From the NCBI RefSeq assembly GCF_000151665.1, contig NW_013171838.1, positions 757,001 to 821,000 on the forward strand: 64,000 nt of DNA, read 5' to 3'. The position numbers and the translations under genes are program-made. Under the pieces are notes generated by a model. The model made no database searches, was not told where the DNA came from, and saw nothing but the letters and a program-made list of their open reading frames with translations. This stretch comes from Blastocystis hominis (taxonomy: Eukaryota > Sar > Bigyra > Opalinata > Blastocystidae). Of the stretch, positions 11,720 to 22,408 are shown piece after piece. Each line of letters opens with the position of its first letter. Position 1 is the stretch's first letter.

Positions 11720-12398
11720 TTAGGGAGTTGGAGGCATATCTAAACTCCAAAAATGGGGAGGTGTATCACTTTGCTGCTTTGTTGCTTTCGCAGACTTCAC
11801 CTTCCTGTCTTTGATGGGTGTAACACACAGTAACGATCTTCGGAATGCAGAATCAGGCGAGAGAAAAGGTTGTTCACTACTAGGAATAGGTGAGGGATTG
11901 TTGGACTGCTCGCTACTCTCCCGTTTTACAGATTGATTCCTTCGCTTGGCCAACACAGGAGAGACAAGCGATTTCGAATCAGTTTGGGATTGGACTGGCG
12001 TTTTCTGAGAAGATGCGGTTGTGGGGTTGATAGAAGGCTCTTCCTCTGTAGAGAGAGTCGTTTGTTGCTGTGAAAAAGGGAGGTTGACCAAAGAAGTGTT
12101 GAAAACATCTGATTCTGATTCATCCTTTGTACCATTGTTACAATCCGACGATCTAACTGTGAAGTGCACAAAAAGGAGGGACGATAGTGATACATTAGTT
12201 TGTTGACTGCTACTGGAGATATCGATTATAGATCCATCGGATTGGTCTGCATCAGAATCACTTTCAAATAATTCTATCGATGACCAAGCTTACAATCACA
12301 AACTCACCTTGTAGTTTGCTAAACGTTTCATCAATAATTGCATATAAACTTTGCTCCAATTCAAGTCTGATTTGTTGAAGCTTTTGGCGTTTACTCAT
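11720..12398 (-). CDS. Ser/Thr/Gln-rich hypothetical protein
   Basis: From ATG 12398 the first exon encodes a helical segment MSKRQKLQQIRLELEQSLYA. A 34-nt intron (about 12308-12275) leads to ELFESDSDADQSDGS and a long low-complexity Ser/Gln/Asn/Pro region with many SP and TP sites (KSLVSPVLAKRRNQSVKRE, LLCVTPIKDRKVKSAKATK). The stop is TAA 11720-11722. No domain is recognised. The multiple S/T-P sites and KR-rich patches suggest a phosphorylated, possibly nuclear, disordered protein. It converges with the small acidic gene. Confidence 0.55.
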
Positions 12399-12537
12399 TC
12401 CATGAAAAATAGTTTATCTGTGGAATTGGTAACGAATCAAAGAGTATTATGGTGTACTAAACAAAACTGGTGAGTCTGAATGGAAGAATAATTATTGAAA
12501 ATCACCCATTCTATCTTCGCCCAAATAATAACTTCAA

Positions 12538-13488
12538 ATGCAATCCGAGGGAGAGACTATTCCATCCATTGAATCTGGAACCCAAGAAGTGCCTCCTGAA
12601 ATCAACGAAGATGACATTGTTGTAACAAGTCACCTTCGGAAGTCTTACAAACTGCAAGATGGTCGAGAAGTGGTCGTCCTGCGCAATATCACGCTTGACA
12701 ACAGTGTTGATTCGTTTCCTGTGAAACGTGGCGAGTTTGTGATCATTCGAGGACCTAGCGGCAGTGGAAAAACAAGTTTCCTCAACATCATTGGTACAAT
12801 CGACCAGCCCACTTCCGGCGCGCTCTACTTGTTTGGAAAGCATGTTGAAAACAAAGCCAAAGACAAGGAATTAGCCGAAATTCGGCTGCGTCATGTATTC
12901 CTGGAGTGAATACACTACTCTATAGATTGGATTCGTGTTCCAAACCTTTAATCTGATCTCCACACTCACATCTTTGGAAAACGTGCTTCTCCCTATGCAG
13001 CTTGCAGGAGACTTATCTGCGCAGGAACAGAAGGAAAGAGCTATGCAATTGTTGGTCGATGTGGGGTTGCAAGATCGGATTTATCATCTCCCGTCCGAGC
13101 TGAGTGGAGGAGAACAGCAACGAGTCACGATAGCCAGAGCTTTGGCGAACAAGCCTGAGATTTTGCTGCTGGATGAACCTACAGGCGATCTAGATAGCCG
13201 GACAACAATCGAAGTGATGAATATCCTCCTAGACCTAAATCGCGTAAGTTTCGCTTTGAACCTGTAACTCCTGAGAGTGGAATTACCATGATCATGGTAA
13301 CTCATAACCCGGATTTGGAGTGTTATGCAAACCGGATATTATACATCAAGAATGGCATGGTAGACAAGCAAGTAATCAACCAATATCAGTGTAAATACTA
13401 TCCTGAAGAATATCAAGAAAAGGTAAACTCAAAGAAATTGTTATTCTTTTTTTGTTCTAAAAAACGGTACAAAGGGAATAAGTCATAA
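12538..13488 (+). CDS. LolD/MacB-type soluble ABC ATPase
   Basis: A single nucleotide-binding domain with no membrane helices. It has Walker [11 protein letters not shown], the Q-loop in [15 protein letters not shown], signature [16 protein letters not shown], Walker [15 protein letters not shown] and H-loop [10 protein letters not shown]. The organisation and the wording of the signature region match bacterial LolD/MacB/FtsE-type ATPases. Two introns (about 31 nt after RLRH, about 32 nt after LDLNR) must be removed. The stop is at 13486-13488. No permease partner is in the window, so the cargo is unknown. A bacterial-type ATPase with host-type introns would suggest old transfer or an organellar origin. 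It is followed after 18 bp by the armadillo-fold gene on the same strand. Confidence 0.85.
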
Positions 13489-13506
13489 AAGTGAGCTACT
13501 TGGATT

Positions 13507-16500
13507 ATGGAAGAGTTAACTAAGCTTACACACCGAGCAAAGACCTTCATCGAAAAGAACAAGGAAGATAGGCGGATATTGGGGATTGTAGTGAAAATTG
13601 ATTGCTGTAATGTAGATATCCAGTTATTACAAAGGACTGTCCTTTCCTACGGTGGCTGATGCCTTTTCCTTTATTGGAAAATCCATTGTATTTAAATTTG
13701 GAGAGGAATCAAACTGTAGTTTCCATATTTATATGCATTTTTCAAAACAGGTGACACTACTGTGAAATTCAAAGCTCTTCAAATTATTCGTGACTATACA
13801 CTGCTGGGTACTCTTGTATATATATATTAACAGTAGAAAATGAGTTCGTTCCATACCATCTTCTGAACGACTCTGGAATCTTAGCCCAAGTTGCTCTGTT
13901 CCTCGATCCGGAATATTCAGAAGCGTTCCAATTCAATGCATCGTGGATTTTTCTAAATGTGTTATCCGAAAAAGAGTATGTCCTTTATTCTCTTTTATCT
14001 TATGGCGAATAGACTCTACAATAGTCTTTCTATCGATACCATGGTTTCTCAAATCGTTCGGTTGGTTCGCGTTACCCCCTCGCCATTGGTGTGCAATAAC
14101 TGCATTCTCGCTCTTTGTAACGCCGTTGAAATCGACCCTGGATCGATCGAAATCATCCTCAATGGCAACTTTGTAAATAGCATTCTCGATCTCGACTTTG
14201 TTTTCTCTTTTTTTTCAAATCCTCACTTTTAGAAAGAAAAGGATTCATTAATGCAGAAGATTCTCTTGCAGTTTATCTCGTCCTGTCTCACAACAATCGA
14301 GCTGACGACTCGTCCATTCCAGCGCTGCCTTGAGCTTCTTCCGCTTTTATCCTGGATTCTCTCTGTATCGAGCGACACTTCTCCCAATCTGGACTTCATT
14401 CTCAAGATCTTCTACTGGATCGTCTGCGAATTCAACGCTCCCGAAGAGATCGAAGTACGATTGCGTGCGGATTGCTGAGCAGATGTTGATGCGACAGTCG
14501 GTTTTAACGCAGCTAATCTATCGAATTCAGTTTTTGTCGTATTCTTATCGCATTCGATGCCTGCGAATTCTTCTGACGCTGACGCAGTACGGAGTTCCTC
14601 CCGAGTTCCAGCCGCTGTTTCGACATGTGGTGATTCTGATCGAGGTTCTTCTGAAGAATTCGCTGCGATTGATGAGTGAACCGGGTAATTGGTTTGGATG
14701 GGAAGTGAAAATAGATGACGACGAAGTTGAAGAAGAAACGGATTCTGATTCTTACTCGAATTCTTACTCGAATTCTGAAGAGACTGCGAATTCACAGTCG
14801 CAATTCCAAGGGAATTCGAATGGAATGGTAACCCACGAAACAGAAGTGCAGATGGTTTCTGCAAGCCATCCGTCGTCTGTGAACTCGGAAAGGAAAATCA
14901 CGTCGTTCTATCAAGAGGAACTCTATATCGTATTGACTCTCTTGCGTGAAATGTGTTCGTACAATGATGTTATGATCGAAGTAACCATAATGGAACGCGA
15001 TGATCGATAGGATTTTCTTGCCCACGGAGTGTTTTCGATTCTCAAGCTTTTCATTCAAGATCCTTTCTATTCACAAGATCTCATTGCACAGCAATACGCT
15101 CTTCACATTCTCACGAGTTCGGTCTTTAAAGCCGATGAGCAGCGTCTCTATTACCTCTGTGAAGCCAATCTTATGACTACGTTTGCGTGGAGATTGAGCG
15201 TCGCAACCCACGAAATGGATTCGATTCTTCATGGAGATGAACAGAGACAGTTACCTTCGCTTTTTGAAGTGACAAACCAGACACAGATGATCGTGGATAC
15301 CGTGTTGAATAAAGAAGATATCGTTCGAGACATCACCAATTCGATTGTGGATTCAATCGTGTCGGATGTGGTGCGTCAAGTCGAAGAAACGAAATCGATC
15401 GTGGATCAAACTGTCGCGACCATGATCGATATTTTCTTGGATAAGACGCAGGAGAACAACGATCACTCTCTAGAGGATGAGATTTTAGTGAATGAAGTGG
15501 TGGATGAAATGATCGATGGAATCGTGAATGTGGTTTGTCAGCCTCCTCCCAAGCCGATTTCGATCGACCCTTCCATGGTAGATCGATTGAAGGACGCTGC
15601 GCAGGTAAGCGAACTGCTGATTCTCGCGATCGCAATCCTCATAACGGTGAGTTTACTCTGTGGAATTGACGGATAGAAAGGACAACAACTGATGAACGCC
15701 CAGATTCTGAAATCCAACAAATATCTCAACCAGCTAATCTCCTTCCCTGACATTTCTTTCATTCTGGAGAATCTCATCGTCCCGACTTCTGTCGTGTTTA
15801 CCTGGAACCGCATATCGCTGTTGCTGAAAGGCATGGCGTATGAATCGTTCGATTGGCAGAATGTTTCGGGATGCGACGTGGACGGTGAGTTCTTCGTGCA
15901 GAAAGAAGACATCAGCAATCTGATGCTATTGACCACAACCGATGGAGAGTTTTCGACTGCCAATCTGATCCATGGCTATTCGTTCAATCCTCTTCCAGAG
16001 AACAGCTATTTCTTGCTTTCTACGCTGAGTGAAGACTACGACAATTACGAAGCAGAGAAGAATCGAGAGGAATCGAAGCTGGATTTCTTGCTGAATAGCC
16101 ATCAGAATTTTGCTGCAGCAGAAATCGGGATTTCGCGAAAGAACCGACCGATTCTTTCGCGAATTCGACAGCCTTCGGTTGTTCAATTAAATTCGGATGA
16201 TGCGATAATCGAAGAAGAAGAAGAAGAAGAAGGAGAATCAGGAGGAGAAGGCAATGAATCATCCGATGACTATAGCGATGTCTCTAGTATTCCTCCGAAT
16301 TCTCAAATGAGTACTGGGCATCATTTGAGAAACTTCTCGTCGGTGTCTTTAACTCGAGGGGAAAACGATGTAGATGTGTTTCCCAAGATGGATGTTAGAA
16401 CTCCCAGCATTGTAGCTCGAGAACAGCGGGGAGAAACTGTGAGTACGCATCGAAGAACTCCAAGTATGGGGATTGTGAGTCGTCATGTGGATGATTATTC

Positions 16501-16552
16501 AAGTCTGGGAGTACGATCTTCAAAAGGAAGCAGAGTATCAAGTGAAAAATGA
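13507..16552 (+). CDS. Armadillo/HEAT-fold protein with acidic, Ser-rich C-terminus
   Basis: Starts MEELTKLTHRAKTFIEKNKED, which resembles importin-alpha-like N-termini. Through introns of 26-37 nt and one near 60 nt it continues as helical pairs (FKALQIIRDYTLL, ILAQVALFLDPEYSEAFQFN, MVSQIVRLVRVTPSPLVCNN, LTQLIYRIQFLSYSYRIRCL). The middle has Asp/Glu- and Ser/Asn-rich linkers. The C-terminal third is low-complexity (a run of seven Glu, then GESGGEGNESSDD) with many Ser/Thr sites. The stop is at 16550-16552. The ARM fold is inferred from helix periodicity. I cannot tell a transport receptor from another scaffold. It sits at the left edge of the AT-rich island. Confidence 0.65.
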
Positions 16553-17629
16553 AAAGTGTTTGAAATGTTTGTGTGTGATAAATGTGTCAAAAGGGGAGGG
16601 AATATGGGAAGTTGGCATGCAAATTGAAGGCAGAGAATAGAATTCGAGGTAGGGAATAGAGTAAACAATTTAGTAGTACCAATGCCAAATCGAATGTGGG
16701 ATGTGGAATCATCAAAGAATTACTATTGAAGAAGGAGAGTAACTCAGAACAAACTTATTCAATACAGCAGTATTTCAATGCTCATTATATGTTTTTGCCA
16801 TTCAGTAATATCGATTACACACATATATATGTATATCGAATTACTCTAACAAGCATTATTCAAATTCATTATTCGATTGCCTAGTTCTTAACTGGAAAAA
16901 GGTGAATGAGCCTAAATTATTTATAGATCTTTTATATTGAATATCTAATAGATTTATCATTCTTGTGATGAATTAAAAATGAATGATGTTTATTCAGTAA
17001 TAAGTATTATGACATGACATAATAAAGGGAATATCAAATATCCTAGCCTTCAAAACATCATATTTAGTTAATTAATAACATTACACATTGATTTATTATT
17101 GGTACACAACGCAACAACAACATCCTTAATTAATACTATTCATTTTCTCAAATCTACTCATAAAGGAATGATTCAAAAGTAGTTCGTACAACAAATGAGA
17201 CGTTATTACTACTATTCTTTAGTGAAAACAATATTCCTCACATTATTATTGTCATTCAAATAGCATTCCCACATTTTATTGCTTTTTATAAAGTGGTGTT
17301 TAAGAAAACTGAATATAAGAATGTGATCATTTCCCCATAAGATCATATACAAAGAAATAAACAGTGATCTTTGATATTTTGCGGTTCTAAATGTATGATC
17401 GCATAGAATAAGCTATAATAAATACATTGCGATAGGAGGTGAAACATAATATACAAAAACTTCAGGTTATCATTATGGTTTATCAATTGACATTCTGATC
17501 GAGGAATAATAGACTCTTGTCAAAAGAGGGACAATCCCCTTTAAGTATTGATCTCAATAGTAACCACTTTATAGAGAATTGAAGCTTGAAATAACTACTC
17601 AATTCTTATTTCGGAAAATCTACTTTTCC
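16553..17629. other. AT-rich non-coding stretch
   Basis: About 1.1 kb of strongly AT-rich sequence with only short frames. No conserved peptide, tRNA or repeat unit stands out. It marks the left side of the AT-rich island. Confidence 0.6.
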
Positions 17630-18047
17630 TCATTTGTAGTATAATGTACATTTATCATTTTCCATTCCCTTTTCATAATTCAAGCGTGCTACTATAGTTC
17701 CATTTGGATCCTCAATAGTCGCATTCCCATTGAGAAGTCCATCTTTTACTGACGCTTTCAAAGTGTATCCAAGGTGAGGAGAACCAATTTCACACAAGGC
17801 TTGCCTTTCAATTATGGTTTTATTCACAATTGGAAATTCACTACAAATACAATTATTCCATATGCTTAAATCTTCTTTATTTCTTTCTACACCTAAACTA
17901 GTCACTAAAATAGTATCTACTTCCATAACAATTATTGGGGCAGGTTGAACTTTTCTCTGATCATTCATTTCTTGATAAATATGATATCTTTGATGAACCG
18001 AACACAATAATAAAGAGATATAGAAATGTATTTTTGCAATTCCACAT
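17630..18047 (-). CDS. Small secreted protein, MORN-like C-terminus (about 129 aa)
   Basis: From ATG 18047 the N-terminus MWNCKNTFLYLFIIVF is a clear signal-peptide-like hydrophobic segment. A 28-nt intron (17998-17971) joins it in frame to EMNDQRKVQPAPIIVMEVDT. The mature part has several Cys (NNCICSEF, RQALCEIG, ENDKCTLYY), consistent with disulphides. It ends with a beta-hairpin unit, DGLLNGNATIEDPNGTIVAR, resembling MORN or YwqK-type repeats. The stop is TAG at 17630. The spliced length divides exactly by three. No family was assigned. It sits about 0.45 kb downstream of the giant locus on the same strand. Confidence 0.55.
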
Positions 18048-18493
18048 ATTCGACTTATTTTGATGATTGGATTTGAAATTCTTTAATAGCAGTACAATCA
18101 TTTACGTTAAATGAAATGATTAATAGTGAATCAAAAATAGTAAAATTGATTAGGGTAAAAACACAAATTGGTAGCGAATAATCGACAATCTATGCTTGTC
18201 AAATTTCTAAATTCTATATGGAGTGTGTGGTATGTAGTGTAAGAATTCGTTTATCAGAATTGTTTGAAATACAACTTTAGATCGATATTTCTCTCCAAAC
18301 TCACGTCTTAATCAATTTATATATTCACTACATGTGAATTCACCCATTGAAGTATCATCATAATCATTCTAACCTTTTTTTAGCAATTCTGTGAATATCA
18401 ATTGTTAGGAAACTTTAAAAAAGGTTTCGCATGCTTGTACAATAATATGCATAGAATTAATGTGAACAACAAACAAGAATACCAATATCATTG
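18048..18493. other. AT-rich spacer
   Basis: About 450 bp of AT-rich sequence between the small secreted gene and the giant locus, both on the minus strand. No coding frame or structured element is recognised. Confidence 0.5.
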
Positions 18494-21400
18494 TTAAGAA
18501 ATACCAACGAATCGTTTATACTCTTGGATTGTAGTATTTGTAATCACTTGTATGAAATTTGTCTCTGTTGTAACTTCAGCACTATCTACAATTTCTGAAC
18601 CTAGGGCTGATTGCATTCTATTCATTGTTAGTCTAATCTGAGCAGGATAAATGGGCATGAACATTATGCGCACATTTTTAAACAGTAGAATATCCTCATA
18701 GATTCTGTACCATACAGTGAAAATGCTTTCTCCATTGATATATTCTCTCACTTTACAACCTGGTGTATCTCCATGATATGCATAGTCTCCAACGACAAGA
18801 ATCAAATGGTTGTAATTATCAAAAGGTGGTTGTTTCATTTGTTCTAACGCTCGAATCAATCCTCCTTGAATATCTCCACATCCATCTCCGCCACCACTTG
18901 TTCTAAATGAATCAAGTTTGTGTTTCAACCATTCAAAATCACTAGTAATACACTCTGCTTGCTCTCCATGTAAACGGTCATGAAAATTCTTATACTGTAC
19001 TACTTGACCCACAATTCCTCCTTCAGGAAGATGATAATCTTTCTCGATCTTCTTTAACTGATTCAATATTTGTACAATGTTATCTCTAGTTGCATTGATA
19101 TACGGTCTCATTGATCCTGTTGTATCCATCACAATACTCAAGCAGAAATTCACCTGTTTTTTGCTTGCTACCTTTCGTTTTTGCATCAGCTTCTTATCAG
19201 GTAATATAACTCCATCCATCTTGATTCCAGAAGTGAGGCTAGGATCCAAGAATCGTTCTTCTTCAAACTCTTCTGTGTTACACAACCAAACTGCAGCATT
19301 GCTGATCCATCGCGCGGTTCCATCTTCTGTGAACTCCAAAAACAGTTTCGATGCAGCTGTATCAATTATCATCCTGCCTTCATCACTTCCTTGGTTCTTC
19401 TCCCTCACCATAATCGAAGCATGCCCTTCACTTTCTCTGGCAAATACACGGAATCCAATTTCTTCAAATTGATATTCACTCAGTGTACAAAGTGTTCTTC
19501 CCTCAAAAATACTTACTATCCCAAAATCCAGACGAGACAAGTTAGAATAGTTCAATGCATCTCCTCCAATTGTGATGAAATGGCCTGCTTCGGGTGCTTC
19601 GTTTTTCACTCGTTTCATCACTTTACCTCCTTCTATGGTTTTTTCTTTGTCTCCCACTGCTTCAAATCCATAGAATTTCTTAAAGTACAAATCAGCTTCA
19701 TAAGTGAATGGGTAGTTCTCCAAAAACCAGAATACACCGCCTCCTCTCCTATTGAATTCGTGGACACAGCTCACAAAGGCATCTGCATAATGATCTACAC
19801 TATTATCACATTCTTTTGCCATGATTCCATCTCCAGGAGAACATGTTATGAACGTCATTCGATATTTGCCGCTCATCAACTCATTAATTGCAGATATGTA
19901 ATCAAATGCATAACGGATGTTAAACCCTTTCCCTATGGGCTTTCCATTAATATTCCTGTCTCCGAGTTTCAATATGGGAGAGAACCTTTCACTCTCCACA
20001 ACTTTTCCATTTCTCAAGACTTCCTCTGTGATAAACTCATCAATCACGTTTCCTTTCTCATCTTTCTCTCCTCGACACAAATAAAGAATAATGAACAAAA
20101 TCGAATAGTGACCAAACGCTCCATCCACTCCCAAGTCATATCTGCTGTCGTTAATATCATTAATCTTTTTCATTGCATCTTTTCCATCCGTCTCATCATT
20201 GAATCGAACACTACTCAATGTAGTCTCATAAATACTGGGGATATTGCAGATCGTCTTTGTCAATTCTCCATAAGTCTTGTCAAATGTTCCATTCCAAATC
20301 ATTCCATCTATTTTCTTCTCTGGAACTGCATTCGTATTGGTATTGACTGATGGAGTTGTCAGATTCATCAAGGTTTCGGACAATCGAGCAGGATTTGAAT
20401 TCCAAATCATTGTGGGGAACAAATCTTCAAATCCACACAAATACAAGCCAATTCCAATTCCAAGATAGGTCATTTCGATTCCACTCACAATCGATTTGAT
20501 TTCTTCTCTGGATTCATTACATAACACACCATTTGTTAACACCATCATTACAGATTGGAATGATCGAGTGTTACAAGTACTACAAGCATAACGAATACAA
20601 TCAGGCAAGCAAGTATTTTGACAAGGAGACAGTAATGCATGATACAACGCAGCCACAATATTGCTTTCCCACAAATCCATAGATGATATGCCTGTTGCTA
20701 CACGAATGATTCTAGATGAAGCCACCCACAAATCAATGCAAGGCAGTTGCATATTACTTAGATTTCGAAGCATTGTGAAGATCGTGATCAATGAATGAAC
20801 TCGGTTTGTTTCACTGAATGCGATTGAAGAGCAATCAATCACAATACTTGCATTGTAACTTCGAATCTTTTCACTTCCAAGCTTTTTGAAAAACTTGCCA
20901 TCTCCCGTTTTGCTAACCACATATTTGATGTAGTTTGCCATATGAATCGAAGTTCCTGAAGTGGATGCAACAAAGGCTGTTGATTTATTGGGAACGAACA
21001 GAGACATGTTCATTGCATCAAATAGATTTTCACCTTGAATCACTCCATTCAACTTTGTCAATCCAGAGGAATATCGCATCGATTTTGGACAAAATGACAA
21101 CTCTCCTTCTAACAGATCCACAATGGTTGCTGCCTTGGGACTTGCTATTGTATTCAATAGGATAACAGATTTATTCACTTTAAATACGAATTTAGTTGTG
21201 ATATCTATTGCAGAACTGAAGTTTATAGCATTATCTACCCTTTTACATTTATTAGGCTTCATCAAATTTTCGTCAAAGAAGATACTGCACAAAGGAGCAC
21301 AAAATAAATCATGAACTCTAGAAAAATGAATAATAGAAGTAAAATTCAATTTTAGAGCCTTTAATTGCTTTCGTTTATTGCTTTCATTAATGGATTCCTT

Positions 21401-22288
21401 ATTTCTTCCAATTATCCAAATTAAGTGCAATTTTTTGTACTTATTAAAAATAGTTTTGACATCATCGTCCTGAGACATCAGTTGTTCACTGAATCCATCA
21501 CTCACAATCACGATAGGATCGTTCTCGTCAAATTGATCTTTCACTGTCAATAGATCCAGAGGAGTCGAGGGCATTTTTACAACTTCTTCCATGTCAAATA
21601 AGAAGGAGATAATTTCACGAATCGATCGATCTTTCATAGAAACATGCACACCTTTATATCTCCCACAGAACACATACAGATTGAATGAAATGCCAAGTTC
21701 CTTCAAGATTGTAATCAGTATGGATGTTATGATTGACCTCATTCTTAATTTTCCTTTTCTCAAGCTGCAATTTGTATCAATAATGATATTTATAGTAGAG
21801 TACATACGATGATTTACCATTTTTTTCATAATATAACTGATTAACTGAGAAGACACAGACAACACTGCCTCGAGAACTGAGAAAGGAATTTTAACGTTTT
21901 CATTTGTCAAAGTCACTGTTTGGAGACTATTTTTGTTACTTAACGGCTTCACATACTTGGAAGTAAGTCTTCTCTTATATACCAAACTAAACAAGGCGTC
22001 CATTTTATAGGAGTTTACCACTTTCAAATATGATTTGTAATCTATCGATTTATACCTTAGATCGATTTCAGTTTTCGGTGTTTCTTCTTTCTGCATGTCT
22101 TCAGAATCTACTGCAATAAAAAAGTCTTCTTTATGAAGTATGGCTTGAGCTCGTTGTGATATCAATTCAACCACTTCATTTTTCAAGGTTCCCTTTTTCC
22201 AGATTCTTTCAACTTCTTGATCTGTATTCCTTTTTACCTCAATTAATTCCACAGTTACCTCACTTGAAGCACACTTTTCTTCTACCAA
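18494..22288 (-). CDS. Triple-vWA protein with amidotransferase-like region; probably the C-terminal part of the giant AAA protein
   Basis: A 1,264-residue uninterrupted frame. A vWA-like domain (about 165-310) has a degenerate metal site (INIIIDTNCS) and IVIVSDGFSEQL. A second (about 480-640) has IVIDCSSIAFSE. A region at about 720-1010 (TFITCSPGDGIMAKECDN, GGGVFWFLENYPFTYE, GHFITIGGDA) looks like a class-I glutamine-amidotransferase/BPL-N-type Rossmann fold with no proven catalytic triad. The third vWA (about 1045-1240) keeps a MIDAS-like motif (SIVMDTTGSMRPYINATRDN) and GGGDGCGDIQGGL. The frame is open upstream of its first Met, back into the AAA frame. A 26-nt GT-AG intron (22408-22383) would fuse the two, giving a midasin-like order with vWA at the C-terminus. 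Confidence 0.85.
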   Translation of the reverse strand: MVEEKCASSEVTVELIEVKRNTDQEVERIWKKGTLKNEVVELISQRAQAILHKEDFFIAVDSEDMQKEETPKTEIDLRYKSIDYKSYLKVVNSYKMDALFSLVYKRRLTSKYVKPLSNKNSLQTVTLTNENVKIPFSVLEAVLSVSSQLISYIMKKMVNHRMYSTINIIIDTNCSLRKGKLRMRSIITSILITILKELGISFNLYVFCGRYKGVHVSMKDRSIREIISFLFDMEEVVKMPSTPLDLLTVKDQFDENDPIVIVSDGFSEQLMSQDDDVKTIFNKYKKLHLIWIIGRNKESINESNKRKQLKALKLNFTSIIHFSRVHDLFCAPLCSIFFDENLMKPNKCKRVDNAINFSSAIDITTKFVFKVNKSVILLNTIASPKAATIVDLLEGELSFCPKSMRYSSGLTKLNGVIQGENLFDAMNMSLFVPNKSTAFVASTSGTSIHMANYIKYVVSKTGDGKFFKKLGSEKIRSYNASIVIDCSSIAFSETNRVHSLITIFTMLRNLSNMQLPCIDLWVASSRIIRVATGISSMDLWESNIVAALYHALLSPCQNTCLPDCIRYACSTCNTRSFQSVMMVLTNGVLCNESREEIKSIVSGIEMTYLGIGIGLYLCGFEDLFPTMIWNSNPARLSETLMNLTTPSVNTNTNAVPEKKIDGMIWNGTFDKTYGELTKTICNIPSIYETTLSSVRFNDETDGKDAMKKINDINDSRYDLGVDGAFGHYSILFIILYLCRGEKDEKGNVIDEFITEEVLRNGKVVESERFSPILKLGDRNINGKPIGKGFNIRYAFDYISAINELMSGKYRMTFITCSPGDGIMAKECDNSVDHYADAFVSCVHEFNRRGGGVFWFLENYPFTYEADLYFKKFYGFEAVGDKEKTIEGGKVMKRVKNEAPEAGHFITIGGDALNYSNLSRLDFGIVSIFEGRTLCTLSEYQFEEIGFRVFARESEGHASIMVREKNQGSDEGRMIIDTAASKLFLEFTEDGTARWISNAAVWLCNTEEFEEERFLDPSLTSGIKMDGVILPDKKLMQKRKVASKKQVNFCLSIVMDTTGSMRPYINATRDNIVQILNQLKKIEKDYHLPEGGIVGQVVQYKNFHDRLHGEQAECITSDFEWLKHKLDSFRTSGGGDGCGDIQGGLIRALEQMKQPPFDNYNHLILVVGDYAYHGDTPGCKVREYINGESIFTVWYRIYEDILLFKNVRIMFMPIYPAQIRLTMNRMQSALGSEIVDSAEVTTETNFIQVITNTTIQEYKRFVGIS

Positions 22289-22382
22289 CTCGGTTCTGTG
22301 ATTGTCAAAATGGGAGGTTATATCCCATTTTATGTTAAAAGACTGGTGATCTAAGACTTCTAATGCTGCCTTCCTAGGGCGA

Positions 22383-22408
22383 CTGAGTGGAATACATTCG
22401 TTAATTAC
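22383..22408 (-). other. Putative 26-nt intron joining the AAA and vWA frames
   Basis: The minus strand reads GTAATTAACG...CACTCAG. The donor GTAA itself forms the TAA that ends the AAA frame. Removing 26 nt gives CG+T then CGCCCTAGGAAG, in frame with the upstream extension of the vWA frame. With the other 14 introns removed, the total from 34964 to 18494 is 15,984 nt, divisible by three. It is shorter than most introns here, so transcript evidence is needed. Confidence 0.55.
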
